Shown here piece after piece: positions 1-8,889 of a stretch of DNA of 64,000 bases; the stretch's first letter is position 1, and every line of letters starts with the position of its first letter. The notes beneath the pieces are model-generated. The model searched no databases, was not told the DNA's origin, and saw only the letters and a program-made list of their open reading frames with translations. The position numbers and the translations under genes were made by a program. Source of the DNA: DAOVXM01 sp963746255 (GTDB lineage Bacteria > Chloroflexota > Anaerolineae > Anaerolineales > UBA4823); contig CAVVAJ010000001.1 in the NCBI GenBank assembly GCA_963746255.1, positions 744,001 to 808,000 on the forward strand. Reading direction: 5' to 3'.

Positions 1-153
1 ATGCTGGAGATCGCCAGTGCCCTGCAGCACCGTACAGTCCGCGATGTGCAAGATGCGTTGATCTCTGAAGTCCGGGCGTATGCGGGTAGCGAACAGCAGT
101 TTGACGACCTGACACTGGTGCTGCTCAAGCGTGGGTTGAAAAATGGTGATTAA
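1..153 (+). CDS. C-terminal end of a PP2C/SpoIIE-type serine phosphatase (partial)
   Basis: The reading frame is open from base 1 to a TAA at 151-153, giving 50 residues; the gene begins outside the window. The ending FDDLTLVLLKR is the typical last strand of RsbU/SpoIIE-type PP2C phosphatases, where the paired Asp residues bind metal. Such enzymes dephosphorylate anti-anti-sigma factors or act as response-regulator outputs. The ATG at base 1 is probably an internal Met. Only the tail is visible, so upstream sensor domains cannot be judged. Confidence 0.6.
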   Translation: MLEIASALQHRTVRDVQDALISEVRAYAGSEQQFDDLTLVLLKRGLKNGD

Positions 154-264
154 GGGTCGGATAATCTAATAGTCGGGGTAGCGGTCTACCGGAATGCTAC
201 GTGATTACCTTTCCCACTATTCCTATCAGTTATGAAAAATGATGGGTGGGTACGAAAAGTGCAC

Positions 265-292
265 GTTAAGTGGATTAAAATACCTATATAAT
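265..292 (+). promoter_or_regulatory. Possible sigma-70 type promoter of the CBM9-like lipoprotein gene
   Basis: A perfect TATAAT lies at 287-292, with only a weak -35-like GTTAAG at 265-270 (16-base spacer). It sits 71 bases upstream of the start codon in an otherwise gene-free stretch. The -10 is good and the -35 poor, so this is a tentative call. Confidence 0.35.
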
Positions 293-363
293 GATGTTTG
301 TAAGCTACAGCTTACCCCGTATCTACCATTTATCAACAGAGCCGCCGACCAAGGAGGGCTGAA

Positions 364-1371
364 ATGAACGAAAAGAAAATCATCATAATCGCAACCATTC
401 TGCTGATAACCATCAGTCTGAGCGTGTGCACCCTGCCCTTCCGTTCAACACCGACTCCATTCCTACAACCCACGACGGATCCTACAACGGCGGTACTTTA
501 TGAACTGCTGGCGACTTCAACTGCTCAAGCACAAACAACCCTTTTGCCAAGTGAAGTGCCAGTGCAGCCAACCGCGACACCGGCAGCTACAGAGACCAGC
601 CCACCCTCCGCAAACGAAGCAACAGCGACCAGTGCACCGCCCACCGCGACCAAAGTGCCTGTCGACACCCCAACCAAGGCAGCTACAAATCCGCCCTCCA
701 GCAGTTCAGTAATCCGCAATAAACCCTATCTGAAGGCATATTACCTGAAAGCAGAACCGAAGATAGATGGAGACCTGGGCGAATGGGAAGTCCCAGAATA
801 TCCCGTTCAAAACGTGGTATTTGGGGAGGGTAACTGGTCCGGAACATCAGACCTCTCCGCGGAAGTGCGTTTCGGTTGGGATGATTACAACTTCTATATC
901 GCGGCGGAGGTAATCGATGACGTGTACGTACAAAATTCCGGCAGCCGGCTGCTCTATCTCGGGGACGATGTCGAAATACAGCTCGATAAGAGCCTTGCCG
1001 CAGATTACTACGTCCAGACATTAAGCGCCGACGACTTCCAACTGGGTGTCTCGCCCGGCTCACCAGATCCTGGGACAGCGCTCGAATCTTATTTGTGGTA
1101 TCCAAGCAATGTTAGAGGGGTGTACCCGACGGTTGAGATGGCAGCTATAGAGACAGCAGACGGCTACACGATCGAAATCAAAATGCCCTGGAAGATCTTC
1201 AATATGACCCCGGTCAAAAACGCCCACTACGGATTTGCCTTCTCGGTATCCGACAACGACGATCCGGATGATATCGTGCAACAGAGCATGGTATCAACCA
1301 ATCCCTACCGGATGCTGACCAATCCAACCACCTGGAACGACTTGGAACTGTTAGGACAGTACGAGCCGTAA
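364..1371 (+). CDS. Secreted lipoprotein with Thr/Pro-rich linker and CBM9-like sugar-binding domain
   Basis: The N-terminus is a lysine-containing signal followed by a hydrophobic stretch and Cys at about residue 22 (LSVC, an imperfect lipobox because Val precedes Cys). Residues about 25-120 are a low-complexity Thr/Pro/Ala linker. Residues about 125-335 resemble the family 9 carbohydrate-binding/DOMON-like fold: KIDGDLGEWE opens the domain, FGWDDYNFYIAAEV follows, and GDDVEIQLD and YTIEIKMPWK come later. The likely role is surface binding of a glycan or another ligand; no catalytic domain is present. AAGGAGGG lies just before the ATG and supports the start. A strong hairpin follows the gene. 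Confidence 0.8.
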   Translation: MNEKKIIIIATILLITISLSVCTLPFRSTPTPFLQPTTDPTTAVLYELLATSTAQAQTTLLPSEVPVQPTATPAATETSPPSANEATATSAPPTATKVPVDTPTKAATNPPSSSSVIRNKPYLKAYYLKAEPKIDGDLGEWEVPEYPVQNVVFGEGNWSGTSDLSAEVRFGWDDYNFYIAAEVIDDVYVQNSGSRLLYLGDDVEIQLDKSLAADYYVQTLSADDFQLGVSPGSPDPGTALESYLWYPSNVRGVYPTVEMAAIETADGYTIEIKMPWKIFNMTPVKNAHYGFAFSVSDNDDPDDIVQQSMVSTNPYRMLTNPTTWNDLELLGQYEP

Positions 1372-1408
1372 TCATAACCAGCAACGAGCAGATAACTGAC
1401 CCATAAAT

Positions 1409-1439
1409 AAAACCGAGTTGGCTAATCCAACTCGGTTTT
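1409..1439. terminator. Bidirectional intrinsic terminator
   Basis: A perfect 13-bp stem (arms 1409-1421 and 1427-1439) closes a 5-base loop. The arms end in A-runs on one side and T-runs on the other, so it reads as a terminator on both strands. It lies between the convergent lipoprotein gene and the permease gene. Confidence 0.85.
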
Positions 1440-1495
1440 ATTCACGGAATACGCGAACGACAACGTATCAGCTGACCACGTACTACCGGAAAATG

Positions 1496-2758
1496 CTAGA
1501 GATATCTCACCCAGACATATGCGCTGGCGAGGATAAGGGAGATAAAGGTGGTAATGATCCCGTAGCGTAGGAAGCCAAAAAAGCTGATTGGATAGCCACT
1601 GCGGGCCGCCAAATTCGCCACAACTACATTAGCGGAGGCGCCTACCAAGGTGGCATTACCTCCCAGACAAGCGCCTAAGGCAAGCGACCACCACAACGGG
1701 TCGACTGGCATGGTCATACCGAGGTTCTGCACGATCGGGATCATGGTTGTGGTGTAGGGGATGTTATCGACGATACCCGATGCAATCGAGGACATCCACA
1801 GAAGCAGCATGGCAGTTGTCTGCAGCTGGCCACCTGTGAGGTCAAGCAGGGCGCGGCTAGCCATCTCAACCAGACCAACTTCAACGAGCGCTTCAACGGT
1901 TATGAAGAGACCGACAAAAAAGAATAATGTAACCCATTCGACATCCCGCAGGGCTTTATGGACATCCTTTCCGCCCCATAGAAGCAGGATGGTCGCTCCG
2001 GTGAAAGCTATCGTAGCGGGTTCGATATGCAGCGCACCGTGGGCAATAAAACCGACCATAACAGCCACCATCACGACCGCACCTTTCATCAACAGCACCT
2101 TATTTGTGATCAGAGCGGCAGTATCAAATGCTTCGAAATCGTGGGGAGAGCTGTGCTCAATGGTAAGTAATTTACGAAACAAGAACCAGGCGATCCCAAG
2201 GAAAGCGAACAAAATGATGACCGCTATTGGGGCCATGTTGCGGGCAAAGGTCATAAAATCGTATCCCGCGGCGCTGCCGATCAAGATGTTGGGCGGGTCA
2301 CCGATCAGCGTTGCGCTGCCACCGATATTGGACGCAAGAATCTCGGCGATCAAAAAAGGGATCGGGCTAACACGCAGGCTGGCCGCGACTATTAACGTCA
2401 CTGGAGCTACTAAGATGACAATCGTTACATTATCCAACAGAGCGGAGGCTATCGCGGTGATAAAAGAGAGTATCAGCAGAATGCGGAAGGGTTCGTCTTT
2501 CCCTAAGCGTACAGCCTTAACAGCGATCCATTGAAACAATCCCGTTTCGCGCAGCAGGTTGGCGATGATCATCATCCCGGCAAGTAAGAAAATAACATTC
2601 CAGTCGACCGAATCGAAAGCCTGTTCTTGGCTGACGACACCAGTAAGGATCATCAGCATCCCACCCAATAACGCGGCTAGGGTACGGTCGATCCGCTCGG
2701 AGACAATTACGGCATATGTGATGACAAAGATACCTGCTGCCAGCCAGATTGGGTTCAT
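1496..2758 (-). CDS. Ion transporter (IT) superfamily permease, ArsB/NhaD/SLC13-like
   Basis: The 420-residue protein is almost entirely hydrophobic, with about 11-12 predicted membrane segments. Two inverted repeats carry family-like motifs: ALLDNVTIVIL with NIGGSATLIGDPPN in the first half, and GIVDNIPYTTTMIP with LGGNATLVGASANV in the second. This arrangement is typical of ArsB, NhaD and SLC13/CitMHS permeases. The substrate could be arsenite, Na+/H+ or an organic/inorganic anion; the sequence alone does not decide. Its start overlaps by 4 bases the stop of a PII-like/CBS gene, so the two are translated together and the CBS protein probably regulates transport. Confidence 0.8.
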   Translation of the reverse strand: MNPIWLAAGIFVITYAVIVSERIDRTLAALLGGMLMILTGVVSQEQAFDSVDWNVIFLLAGMMIIANLLRETGLFQWIAVKAVRLGKDEPFRILLILSFITAIASALLDNVTIVILVAPVTLIVAASLRVSPIPFLIAEILASNIGGSATLIGDPPNILIGSAAGYDFMTFARNMAPIAVIILFAFLGIAWFLFRKLLTIEHSSPHDFEAFDTAALITNKVLLMKGAVVMVAVMVGFIAHGALHIEPATIAFTGATILLLWGGKDVHKALRDVEWVTLFFFVGLFITVEALVEVGLVEMASRALLDLTGGQLQTTAMLLLWMSSIASGIVDNIPYTTTMIPIVQNLGMTMPVDPLWWSLALGACLGGNATLVGASANVVVANLAARSGYPISFFGFLRYGIITTFISLILASAYVWVRYL

Positions 2759-3639
2759 ACCGGTTCGCCTTCGTCACTGGCAGTAGGCTCTTTTTTCATA
2801 CAAGCTGCCATCAGTTCTATCAAATTGATATACCCAATCACACGGTAGCGGTCGTCCACGACGGGAAGGCCAGACAGTCTCTTCTCATGCATGCGCTCAA
2901 AGGCATCCTTTACCAATTCCTCGCGTTTTACACATATCGGTGGGCGCATAGCATCGGCCGCGGTACGCATACGGCTCTTATCGGCGAATTCAAACGCAGA
3001 CTCGAGATCCTGCACTTCGGTCATGAATTCTTCCGGCATGATATGAAAGAAGAGATCGTCGGCTAACGACCGTAGACCGATGATCCCGACCAGGCGTTGA
3101 TCTTCGTTCACCACACAGGCTATATGCGTCTTAGGTTGGGCGAGCATAGCAGCCGCGACTTCATCCAGAGCGGTATCAGATTGGACAATCGTGGGCTTTA
3201 AGTCAAGTATTTTCAGCACTTCAGCGACACTTGTTAAGCGGTTGATATACCATGCCGGGTAAACCGCTTCAGGTAGGATTTCAGGAGCAGCGGCTGGGCT
3301 ACGCTTCTGCAATCCAAGCACCTGTAGGACGGGTAAAACGAGCAGTAAACCGCTGTTCGGCCGATCGAATCCTCCCATCACCCGTTCGGCCTCACCAATT
3401 GCCTTATCTTTCATTGTCTCATCTTCAAAGGCTGCCAGGAGCGTCCGGCGGCGGATTTGCTCGGTATCAAATAAACGATCAAGAGACCCAAGCCCTACTT
3501 GGCTGAGCCAGGTGCGAGTACGGTGCGCGCCAGTGCTCTGCAAAATCGTCGTACCGGGAACCCCGATGACATGCCAGGCATCCAAGATATCCGGTAATCT
3601 ATCGATATCATCCAAAATTAAGACAATTAAGTAAGCCAT
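2755..3639 (-). CDS. PII-like sensor fused to a CBS domain pair, cotranscribed with the permease
   Basis: Residues about 1-115 (YLIVLILDDIDRLPDILDAW, then GVPGTTILQSTG) resemble the PII/GlnB-like ferredoxin fold, but a uridylylated T-loop Tyr is not obvious. Residues about 130-195 and 210-280 form two CBS motifs (VCVVNEDQRLVGIIGLRSL and LPVVDDRYRVIGYINLIEL), the adenosyl-ligand binding Bateman module. The protein is cytosolic, with no signal or membrane segment. Its stop codon overlaps the permease start, so it probably senses an adenine nucleotide or similar effector and gates the transporter. The ligand is unknown. Confidence 0.7.
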   Translation of the reverse strand: MAYLIVLILDDIDRLPDILDAWHVIGVPGTTILQSTGAHRTRTWLSQVGLGSLDRLFDTEQIRRRTLLAAFEDETMKDKAIGEAERVMGGFDRPNSGLLLVLPVLQVLGLQKRSPAAAPEILPEAVYPAWYINRLTSVAEVLKILDLKPTIVQSDTALDEVAAAMLAQPKTHIACVVNEDQRLVGIIGLRSLADDLFFHIMPEEFMTEVQDLESAFEFADKSRMRTAADAMRPPICVKREELVKDAFERMHEKRLSGLPVVDDRYRVIGYINLIELMAACMKKEPTASDEGEPV

Positions 3640-3860
3640 ATCTTCACCTATACACTCTTTCTGCGGAATTCAATGGTAGGTTAACTTTTCGAAAAGGTAC
3701 TTCTAAACAATTAGTTCTCTTAGTCATGCGGGTAGCCTTGTTTCTCTCAAATCTATCCCATATTAAAGCGCACAGGCAAGCCCTTAAACAACTCGCTAAT
3801 TATATAACATGGTGACATGGACTCGCCAACACCTTGACCAGGAGCTTGAGTTACTTCATA

Positions 3861-4358
3861 TTACCGGTCGGTATTTGGTGTGAACCGTTCATCTGAGCGA
3901 GTGTTTTCAACGCGACGCGGCGCGTGTTCAAGCCATCCAATGCGCACTTCAGGAGGCTCATCGAAAATTGGGACATACGGTTTGATGTCCAAGAGGGGAG
4001 TGCCATCGAGCATATCGAGGTAATTCAAATGCAGATTGGTACCAGCAACCCGCAGCAATTCCACAACAGAGAGACCGAGATGATTCGGGCGTGTCGGAGC
4101 GCGGGTGGCGAACACCCCACGTTGAACGTGGTCAAGAAACGGTGTGACTTGCAGCTGTTCATGATTGGCCTGGTGCATGTAATACAACAGGATCAGATGC
4201 GAAAAACCAGCCAAATCCTGAAGCCCGGCGCTGAACTGGGGGAAAATCTCAGCCGTACCTGGCGCGCTGAGCGTGCTGGTTGGCTGGATCGGCATTTCCG
4301 CCAGGTCCAGGAACGGGGTTCTCAGAACGCCAATTGGATGCAGTACAACTTCTTTCAA
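3861..4358 (-). CDS. trmO: TrmO/TsaA-family tRNA m6t6A37 methyltransferase
   Basis: The 165-residue length and motifs fit the UPF0066/TsaA family: HPIGVLRTPF at the start, GLQDLAGFSHLILLYYMH, and the signature RAPTRPNHLGLSVVELL. Family members transfer a methyl group from SAM to t6A37 of tRNA-Thr using a beta-barrel fold. The start is a TTG preceded by GGAGGA at 6 bases' distance; no ATG gives the conserved N-terminus. The gene stands alone, with about 220 bases on each side. Function is inferred from family; some archaeal-like members are less well tested. Confidence 0.85.
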   Translation of the reverse strand: MKEVVLHPIGVLRTPFLDLAEMPIQPTSTLSAPGTAEIFPQFSAGLQDLAGFSHLILLYYMHQANHEQLQVTPFLDHVQRGVFATRAPTRPNHLGLSVVELLRVAGTNLHLNYLDMLDGTPLLDIKPYVPIFDEPPEVRIGWLEHAPRRVENTRSDERFTPNTDR

Positions 4359-4574
4359 GGAAATTCCTCCCTAGAGATAGAATTCGATGGAAACTTATTC
4401 TACTCTGATATTAACTAATCACGGATCTCTGCGGTATGGTGCTCGAAGTGGAGCTTGAGGTAGCGGAACGGAAGCCAATAATTCGTATTATGCCAGCTGG
4501 GTGGATTCCAATTCCTGCTGCAGCTCAGATTTGACACTCACCCAGATCTCCACCATCGATTGGTTGCGAATATA

Positions 4575-5471
4575 TTAACTTGAAGGGTCATCTGAAGGAT
4601 CATCCTTTTCTTCCGTGTGCTCATCTTTAGTTGGTTCATCTGGTGCACGCAAATCCTCAACATATACGACATTCCCCAACTGTTTCCAACGAATGGTGTA
4701 CAAGCGGATAATTTCCACCTGTGTATAAATGACAAACGCAAAGATAATCGTCAGGACCACTGCCGAGCCAATAAATAGGCCGGGAACGATCACCAGCAGC
4801 CTCTGCGCTAGGGATTCGATCTGCGCTAACGAAGTATCCAATCTTGCCAAACCGGCACGAAGTTCGCTGATCTCGGCGGTCAATTGGGCAGCCGCGTCTG
4901 CAACCAAGTCGATCTTTTCCGTTATCCCGGAACGGAAAGCCTGGATCTCTGCCCGTAAGGTGGCGACCACTTCACTCGCTTCGTCAATAGAAGCAGTAAT
5001 ACCCTCGAGCTGGTTTTCACTCAAACCAGGCAGATTGATAAATGGGATGCTGTCGACGGTTTGGTAAAGATTTAAAATATTCTCGATCACCCCGCGGATC
5101 TCTGCAAACGTCTCTTGGGCAGAATTGACGGTCTCAGTGAGCTGCAGCTCATTTTCTTCGGGCAGCAAAACCATCACCACCCCTTTATCGGTCACCTCCC
5201 CACTGAGTTCAGTGGATGCATAGGAGATGCCGGTGGTGATTTTTTCCGCCCGCTCGATGACACCATCTACTTTCGTGGTGATCTGCTGGGCTAGACTGGC
5301 AGATTCCTCAACCAGGACTAAAAATGAAACTACGGCTTCACCCAAGGGACGCTGAACTACCCAGACACCGATTAAGCCTAGCGAGCTGAACAAGATGATC
5401 AGCACGCTGAGTGTGATAACAGCGGTATACAGTACCTTACGGCCAATGTGCTTAGGTTTTTGATCGCTCAC
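4575..5471 (-). CDS. Membrane protein with long coiled coil between two transmembrane segments
   Basis: A GTG start at 5471 is preferred because GGAGG sits 6 bases upstream; the open frame continues further up, but those residues are unlike a protein N-terminus. The 298-residue product has a transmembrane helix near residues 15-40 and another near 225-255. Between them is an alanine/glutamate/leucine-rich coiled coil with heptad-like spacing. The C-terminus is acidic (many Asp/Glu/Ser). No enzymatic motif is visible. The layout, two membrane anchors around an extracytoplasmic coiled coil, suggests a structural or sensory role. Family not recognised. Confidence 0.65.
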   Translation of the reverse strand: MSDQKPKHIGRKVLYTAVITLSVLIILFSSLGLIGVWVVQRPLGEAVVSFLVLVEESASLAQQITTKVDGVIERAEKITTGISYASTELSGEVTDKGVVMVLLPEENELQLTETVNSAQETFAEIRGVIENILNLYQTVDSIPFINLPGLSENQLEGITASIDEASEVVATLRAEIQAFRSGITEKIDLVADAAAQLTAEISELRAGLARLDTSLAQIESLAQRLLVIVPGLFIGSAVVLTIIFAFVIYTQVEIIRLYTIRWKQLGNVVYVEDLRAPDEPTKDEHTEEKDDPSDDPSS

Positions 5472-5727
5472 TGGGAACCTCCAGGATGAATAAAGAGATT
5501 TATTGCAAACTGTATGCTGCCTCGTATTATAGCTGTTTCGTGAAAATGGGCTAGATCGGGTGCATATTTGCACCATTAAGCAGCTTGGCGCTGCTTTCAA
5601 ACCCGCTGAGATTTGTCCAGCAAACGCAAGGAACAACCGACGAAACGGTAGATTGAAGCGAGCCGTTCCTCTAGGGGCGGCTCGTGTGATGCATGGAAAA
5701 TATTGGTATAACAGATCGGCAGGCCGG

Positions 5728-6837
5728 TCAATCTCCTGCTACGGGCGCTGCGCCAACCTCAGCGGGAAAGAACCGCTTGTGGAAATATACTGCCACGGAA
5801 ACTAATCCGACCATGACTGGGACCTCGATTAATGGTCCAATCACCGCTGCGAACGCCTGCCCAGAGTTGATCCCAAAGACGGCTACCGCGACTGCGATAG
5901 CTAGTTCGAAGTTGTTGCTGGCAGCGGTGAATGCCAGCGTGGTCGACTTCTCATAACCCGCCTTGATGCGAAAACCCATATAGAAGCTTAGCAGGAACAT
6001 AATGACGAAATACAGCAGCAGCGGGATGGCGATGCGCAGGACATCGAATGGGATCGTTACGATCAGTTCACCTTTCAGGCTGAACATAATGACGATCGTG
6101 AAGAGTAGAGCGATCAGCGTCAACGGGCTGATCAGCGGGATGAAGCGCGTGTCGTACCACTCCTTGCCCTTCAACCGGATCAAGATGAAGCGGCTCAGGA
6201 AACCCGCGATGAATGGGATGCCCAAGTAGATAAAAACGCTCTTGGCGATATCCACGATGGTCACGTTTACCACCGTACCCTGCAAGCCTAATATACCAGG
6301 CAGCACGGTGATAAAGATGTAGGCATATAGACTGTAAAAGAGCACTTGAAAGATACTGTTGAAAGCCACCAAACCGGCGGCATAATCACTATCCCCTTTG
6401 GCCAAATCGTTCCAGACCAGAACCATAGCGATACACCGAGCCAGACCGATCAAGATCAGCCCGGTCATATATTCCGGCAGGTCTGCCAGAAAGATCACCG
6501 CTAGGATGAACATGAGCAGCGGACCGATTACCCAGTTCTGCAGCAAGGATATACCGAGGATCTTCCAATCGCGGAAGACATCACCCAGCTCCTCGTAGCG
6601 GACTTTGGCTAGCGGAGGGTACATCATCAGGATCAAGCCAATCGCGATCGGGACATTCGTCGTCCCGACCGAAACAGCTGCGTTGAAGTTCTGTACTGGC
6701 GTGGGGAACAGGTAACCTATCCCGACACCGATCGCCATCGCCAAGAAGATCCAAAGCGTCAGAAAGCGATCCAGTGTAGATAATTTCTTTGTAATTCCAC
6801 GGCCACCGATTGGGTCAGCATTTACTACATTGCTCAT
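5728..6837 (-). CDS. acr3: ACR3-family arsenite efflux permease
   Basis: The ATG at 6837 is chosen over upstream codons because GGAGGG lies 6 bases before it. The 369-residue protein has about 10 membrane segments. The conserved ACR3 stretch GLARCIAMVLVWNDLAKGD contains the Cys required for arsenite (or antimonite) export in characterised homologues. The second half has the AFTAASNNFELAIAVAVA motif. It is last in the arsR operon, one base after the thioredoxin stop codon, which implies translational coupling. The export role is family knowledge; metal specificity is not proven by sequence. Confidence 0.88.
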   Translation of the reverse strand: MSNVVNADPIGGRGITKKLSTLDRFLTLWIFLAMAIGVGIGYLFPTPVQNFNAAVSVGTTNVPIAIGLILMMYPPLAKVRYEELGDVFRDWKILGISLLQNWVIGPLLMFILAVIFLADLPEYMTGLILIGLARCIAMVLVWNDLAKGDSDYAAGLVAFNSIFQVLFYSLYAYIFITVLPGILGLQGTVVNVTIVDIAKSVFIYLGIPFIAGFLSRFILIRLKGKEWYDTRFIPLISPLTLIALLFTIVIMFSLKGELIVTIPFDVLRIAIPLLLYFVIMFLLSFYMGFRIKAGYEKSTTLAFTAASNNFELAIAVAVAVFGINSGQAFAAVIGPLIEVPVMVGLVSVAVYFHKRFFPAEVGAAPVAGD

Positions 6838-6838
6838 T

Positions 6839-7093
6839 TCAGCCCTCCTGCAGGGCGGCATTCGCCAACCAAGAAGTCACTTCGGGTTTCGTGGGGATAC
6901 GCCCTGAGCAAACTACTTGCTCGTTGATCACCAGCCCCGGTGTGGATAGGATCGGATAGCCTATGATCTCGCTGTAGTCCGTGACCTTGACGATCTCAGC
7001 CTCGAAACCCATCTCCTGGACAGCAGATTGGGTGATCTGCTCAAGTTTCTTACAGTTGGCACAGCCTGAACCTAGTACTTTGATGCTCAACAT
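6839..7093 (-). CDS. Small thioredoxin/glutaredoxin-like protein with CxxC
   Basis: The 84-residue protein starts at an ATG with GGAGG 6 bases upstream; a longer open frame upstream is not needed. MLSIKVLGSGCANCKKL gives the redox motif Cys11-Ala-Asn-Cys14, and STPGLVINEQVV carries the cis-Pro of the fold. This matches the small archaeal/bacterial thioredoxins of the MTH895/TM0996 type, often found beside PF03773 permeases. It may supply reducing power for metalloid handling in this operon, where no ArsC arsenate reductase is visible; that link is inference. Confidence 0.85.
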   Translation of the reverse strand: MLSIKVLGSGCANCKKLEQITQSAVQEMGFEAEIVKVTDYSEIIGYPILSTPGLVINEQVVCSGRIPTKPEVTSWLANAALQEG

Positions 7094-7148
7094 ACATGCC
7101 TCCTTGAAATCACACTTTAGGTGCAGAAACAGATGCACTTATCGACAG

Positions 7149-8480
7149 CTAGACAATGGTTAAGAATATGCCGAACAAGTAGCCGGCTAGCACGCTGAAA
7201 ACAGTCACTAATGACACGTACGTCCAAGTTTTTCGGCGCCCTAGGATCCGGCTGGTGACCAGGATGCTCTGCAAAGATAGGGCTGGGTCTGCGATAAGGT
7301 AAGCCAAGAGCGGGCCGGGGTTCATACCCAAATCGAGAAACATCCGGGCGATAGGTACTTCAACCAATGTGGGGAAATACATGAAGACACCGAACAGGAC
7401 TGCCACCAGATTCGCCAAAATGGTGTTCTGCCCAGTAAGGGATTGGATCAATGTACCTGGGATGAGCATTTTGACCACACCGGCCAGAAAAACACCCAGC
7501 ACGAGCAGTGGGAAGATCTGCTTAACGAATTTCCAGGTCTCCCACAGCCAGCTAGCCAGCTGGTCGTGGTTGAAATAGCGAGCCACGAGCACTCCAATGA
7601 CCGCTAGAAGTATCAATTCTCCGAAGAATCGGCCGGTAATCCCCAGGACCAGGCTGCCGGTCTCAACCACAGGCGCGGCAAAGAGTATCGTTACCCCCAC
7701 TAAGATAACCACTAAGTAGGTCCAGCGGTTAAATTTTTCCAGCACATTCTCCAAGCCTAGATAGGCCACTGGCGCGATCAAGACGATCAGAATAATTAAC
7801 ATTGCACCTTGTGGATTGAGGCTGGCACTCTCCAGCACACTGACCAGCACATAGGGTAGTTCGAAGGGTAAACGCAGGTCAATCCAAGTAGCCGTCAAGA
7901 AGCTAACTTGCAAGGTTCCAATGATCAGTACCGCCATGAGAAGCAGGAAAACGATCCACACAGCAGGATGCACGCGTACACTCTTTTCAAAGATACCGCT
8001 TTCAGCCAATTCTGCCGCTCGCTGGGCTTCCTGCGCGCGGAATATATAAGCCATAATCAGGCCGATCAGGATACCGAAAGAGATTGATAGTACGATCCGG
8101 GCAATGGCGACATCCATGCCAATTGCTGCGCCTGTATATGCGATGGCTAAGATATTGACCGCCGGTCCAACAAATAAAAAGGTAATCGCGACTCCCAAGC
8201 CTGCCCCGCGCTTCCAGATACCGGCGAATAACGGTAAGACGGTACAGGAGCAAACCGCCAGGATAAATCCACCCAAGGCAGCTGCGGGGTAGCTCACCCA
8301 ACGGGAGGCGCGCGGTCCCAAGTAGCGGGTGATGACTTCCTTAGGGATCATGGCACTGATGTAGCCAGCGATGATGAACGCCGGGACTAGGCAAAGCAAG
8401 ACATGTGCCGCCAGGTAATCCAACAAGCTGAGCCAGCCAGCCTCGATGAGTGAGAGAATGGTATTCAATAGCTGCACCAT
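7149..8480 (-). CDS. PF03773 (ArsP-like) permease
   Basis: 443 residues with two related halves of membrane segments. The first half has the signature LAVCSCTVLPLFAGIWKRG with two cysteines (CSC), followed by TFLFVGPAVNILA. The second half shows MYFPTLVEVPIARMF and LLAYLIADPALSLQ. Characterised ArsP members export trivalent methylated or aromatic arsenicals; other relatives are uncharacterised. The gene follows arsR by 7 bases and precedes the thioredoxin gene by about 55 bases. No strong Shine-Dalgarno is seen, so translation may depend on coupling to arsR. Calling it ArsP is reasonable, but the substrate is not shown. Confidence 0.82.
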   Translation of the reverse strand: MVQLLNTILSLIEAGWLSLLDYLAAHVLLCLVPAFIIAGYISAMIPKEVITRYLGPRASRWVSYPAAALGGFILAVCSCTVLPLFAGIWKRGAGLGVAITFLFVGPAVNILAIAYTGAAIGMDVAIARIVLSISFGILIGLIMAYIFRAQEAQRAAELAESGIFEKSVRVHPAVWIVFLLLMAVLIIGTLQVSFLTATWIDLRLPFELPYVLVSVLESASLNPQGAMLIILIVLIAPVAYLGLENVLEKFNRWTYLVVILVGVTILFAAPVVETGSLVLGITGRFFGELILLAVIGVLVARYFNHDQLASWLWETWKFVKQIFPLLVLGVFLAGVVKMLIPGTLIQSLTGQNTILANLVAVLFGVFMYFPTLVEVPIARMFLDLGMNPGPLLAYLIADPALSLQSILVTSRILGRRKTWTYVSLVTVFSVLAGYLFGIFLTIV

Positions 8481-8487
8481 ATTATCG

Positions 8488-8889
8488 CTACCGGGGAGTT
8501 TGCCTTGTGCCGATAGTGATCAGCTCATCCGAACAGCTCGGACAGCAGCATGTGGTTTTCGATTTCCGTCTGCCCGAGGAAGCTATGTCATCAGTGAGCA
8601 CTTCGCTGATGAGGGCGGCTTGCTCAACTAGCTCCAATAACCGCACGTCCGCTAATCGGTAGAAAACAAAACGCCCATCCCGCTGCGATAAGAGCAACCC
8701 AGCCTCGCGCAAAGCCATTAATTGTTGCGAGATGTAGGCTAGGCGCAGCCCTAAATCGGCTTCTAAGTGACATCCACAGACCTCACCCTCGCCAATTGCC
8801 AGCAGGATACGGATGCGAGCTTGTTTGCCGATCGTTTCAAACAGGCGGTTAATCACTTGCTCGGGTTTGGGGGATTTTATATTCGACAT
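8488..8889 (-). CDS. arsR: ArsR/SmtB-family metalloid-responsive repressor with extra C-terminal Cys cluster
   Basis: From ATG 8889 the protein is 133 residues. A winged helix-turn-helix covers about residues 10-85 (GKQARIRILLAIGEGEVCGC, then LAYISQQLMALREAGLL and RDGRFVFYRL). Cys38 and Cys40 match the alpha3 metalloid site of ArsR. The tail holds an unusual CCCPSC cluster at residues 114-119, which could form a second site. The gene heads the permease-thioredoxin-ACR3 operon. No Shine-Dalgarno precedes ATG 8889, and the start codon lies inside a perfect inverted repeat, so it may be translated from a leaderless or very short leader. Confidence 0.88.
   Translation of the reverse strand: MSNIKSPKPEQVINRLFETIGKQARIRILLAIGEGEVCGCHLEADLGLRLAYISQQLMALREAGLLLSQRDGRFVFYRLADVRLLELVEQAALISEVLTDDIASSGRRKSKTTCCCPSCSDELITIGTRQTPR

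Noticed and set aside
525..1281. Minus-strand and alternate-frame open frames across the CBM9-like lipoprotein
   Set aside because: They are shadows of a well-supported gene with repetitive Thr/Pro codons and show no conserved features.
5472..5636. N-terminal extension of the coiled-coil membrane protein
   Set aside because: The GTG at 5471 has an ideal ribosome site, while the extra residues are Cys/Ser-rich and unlike a protein start.
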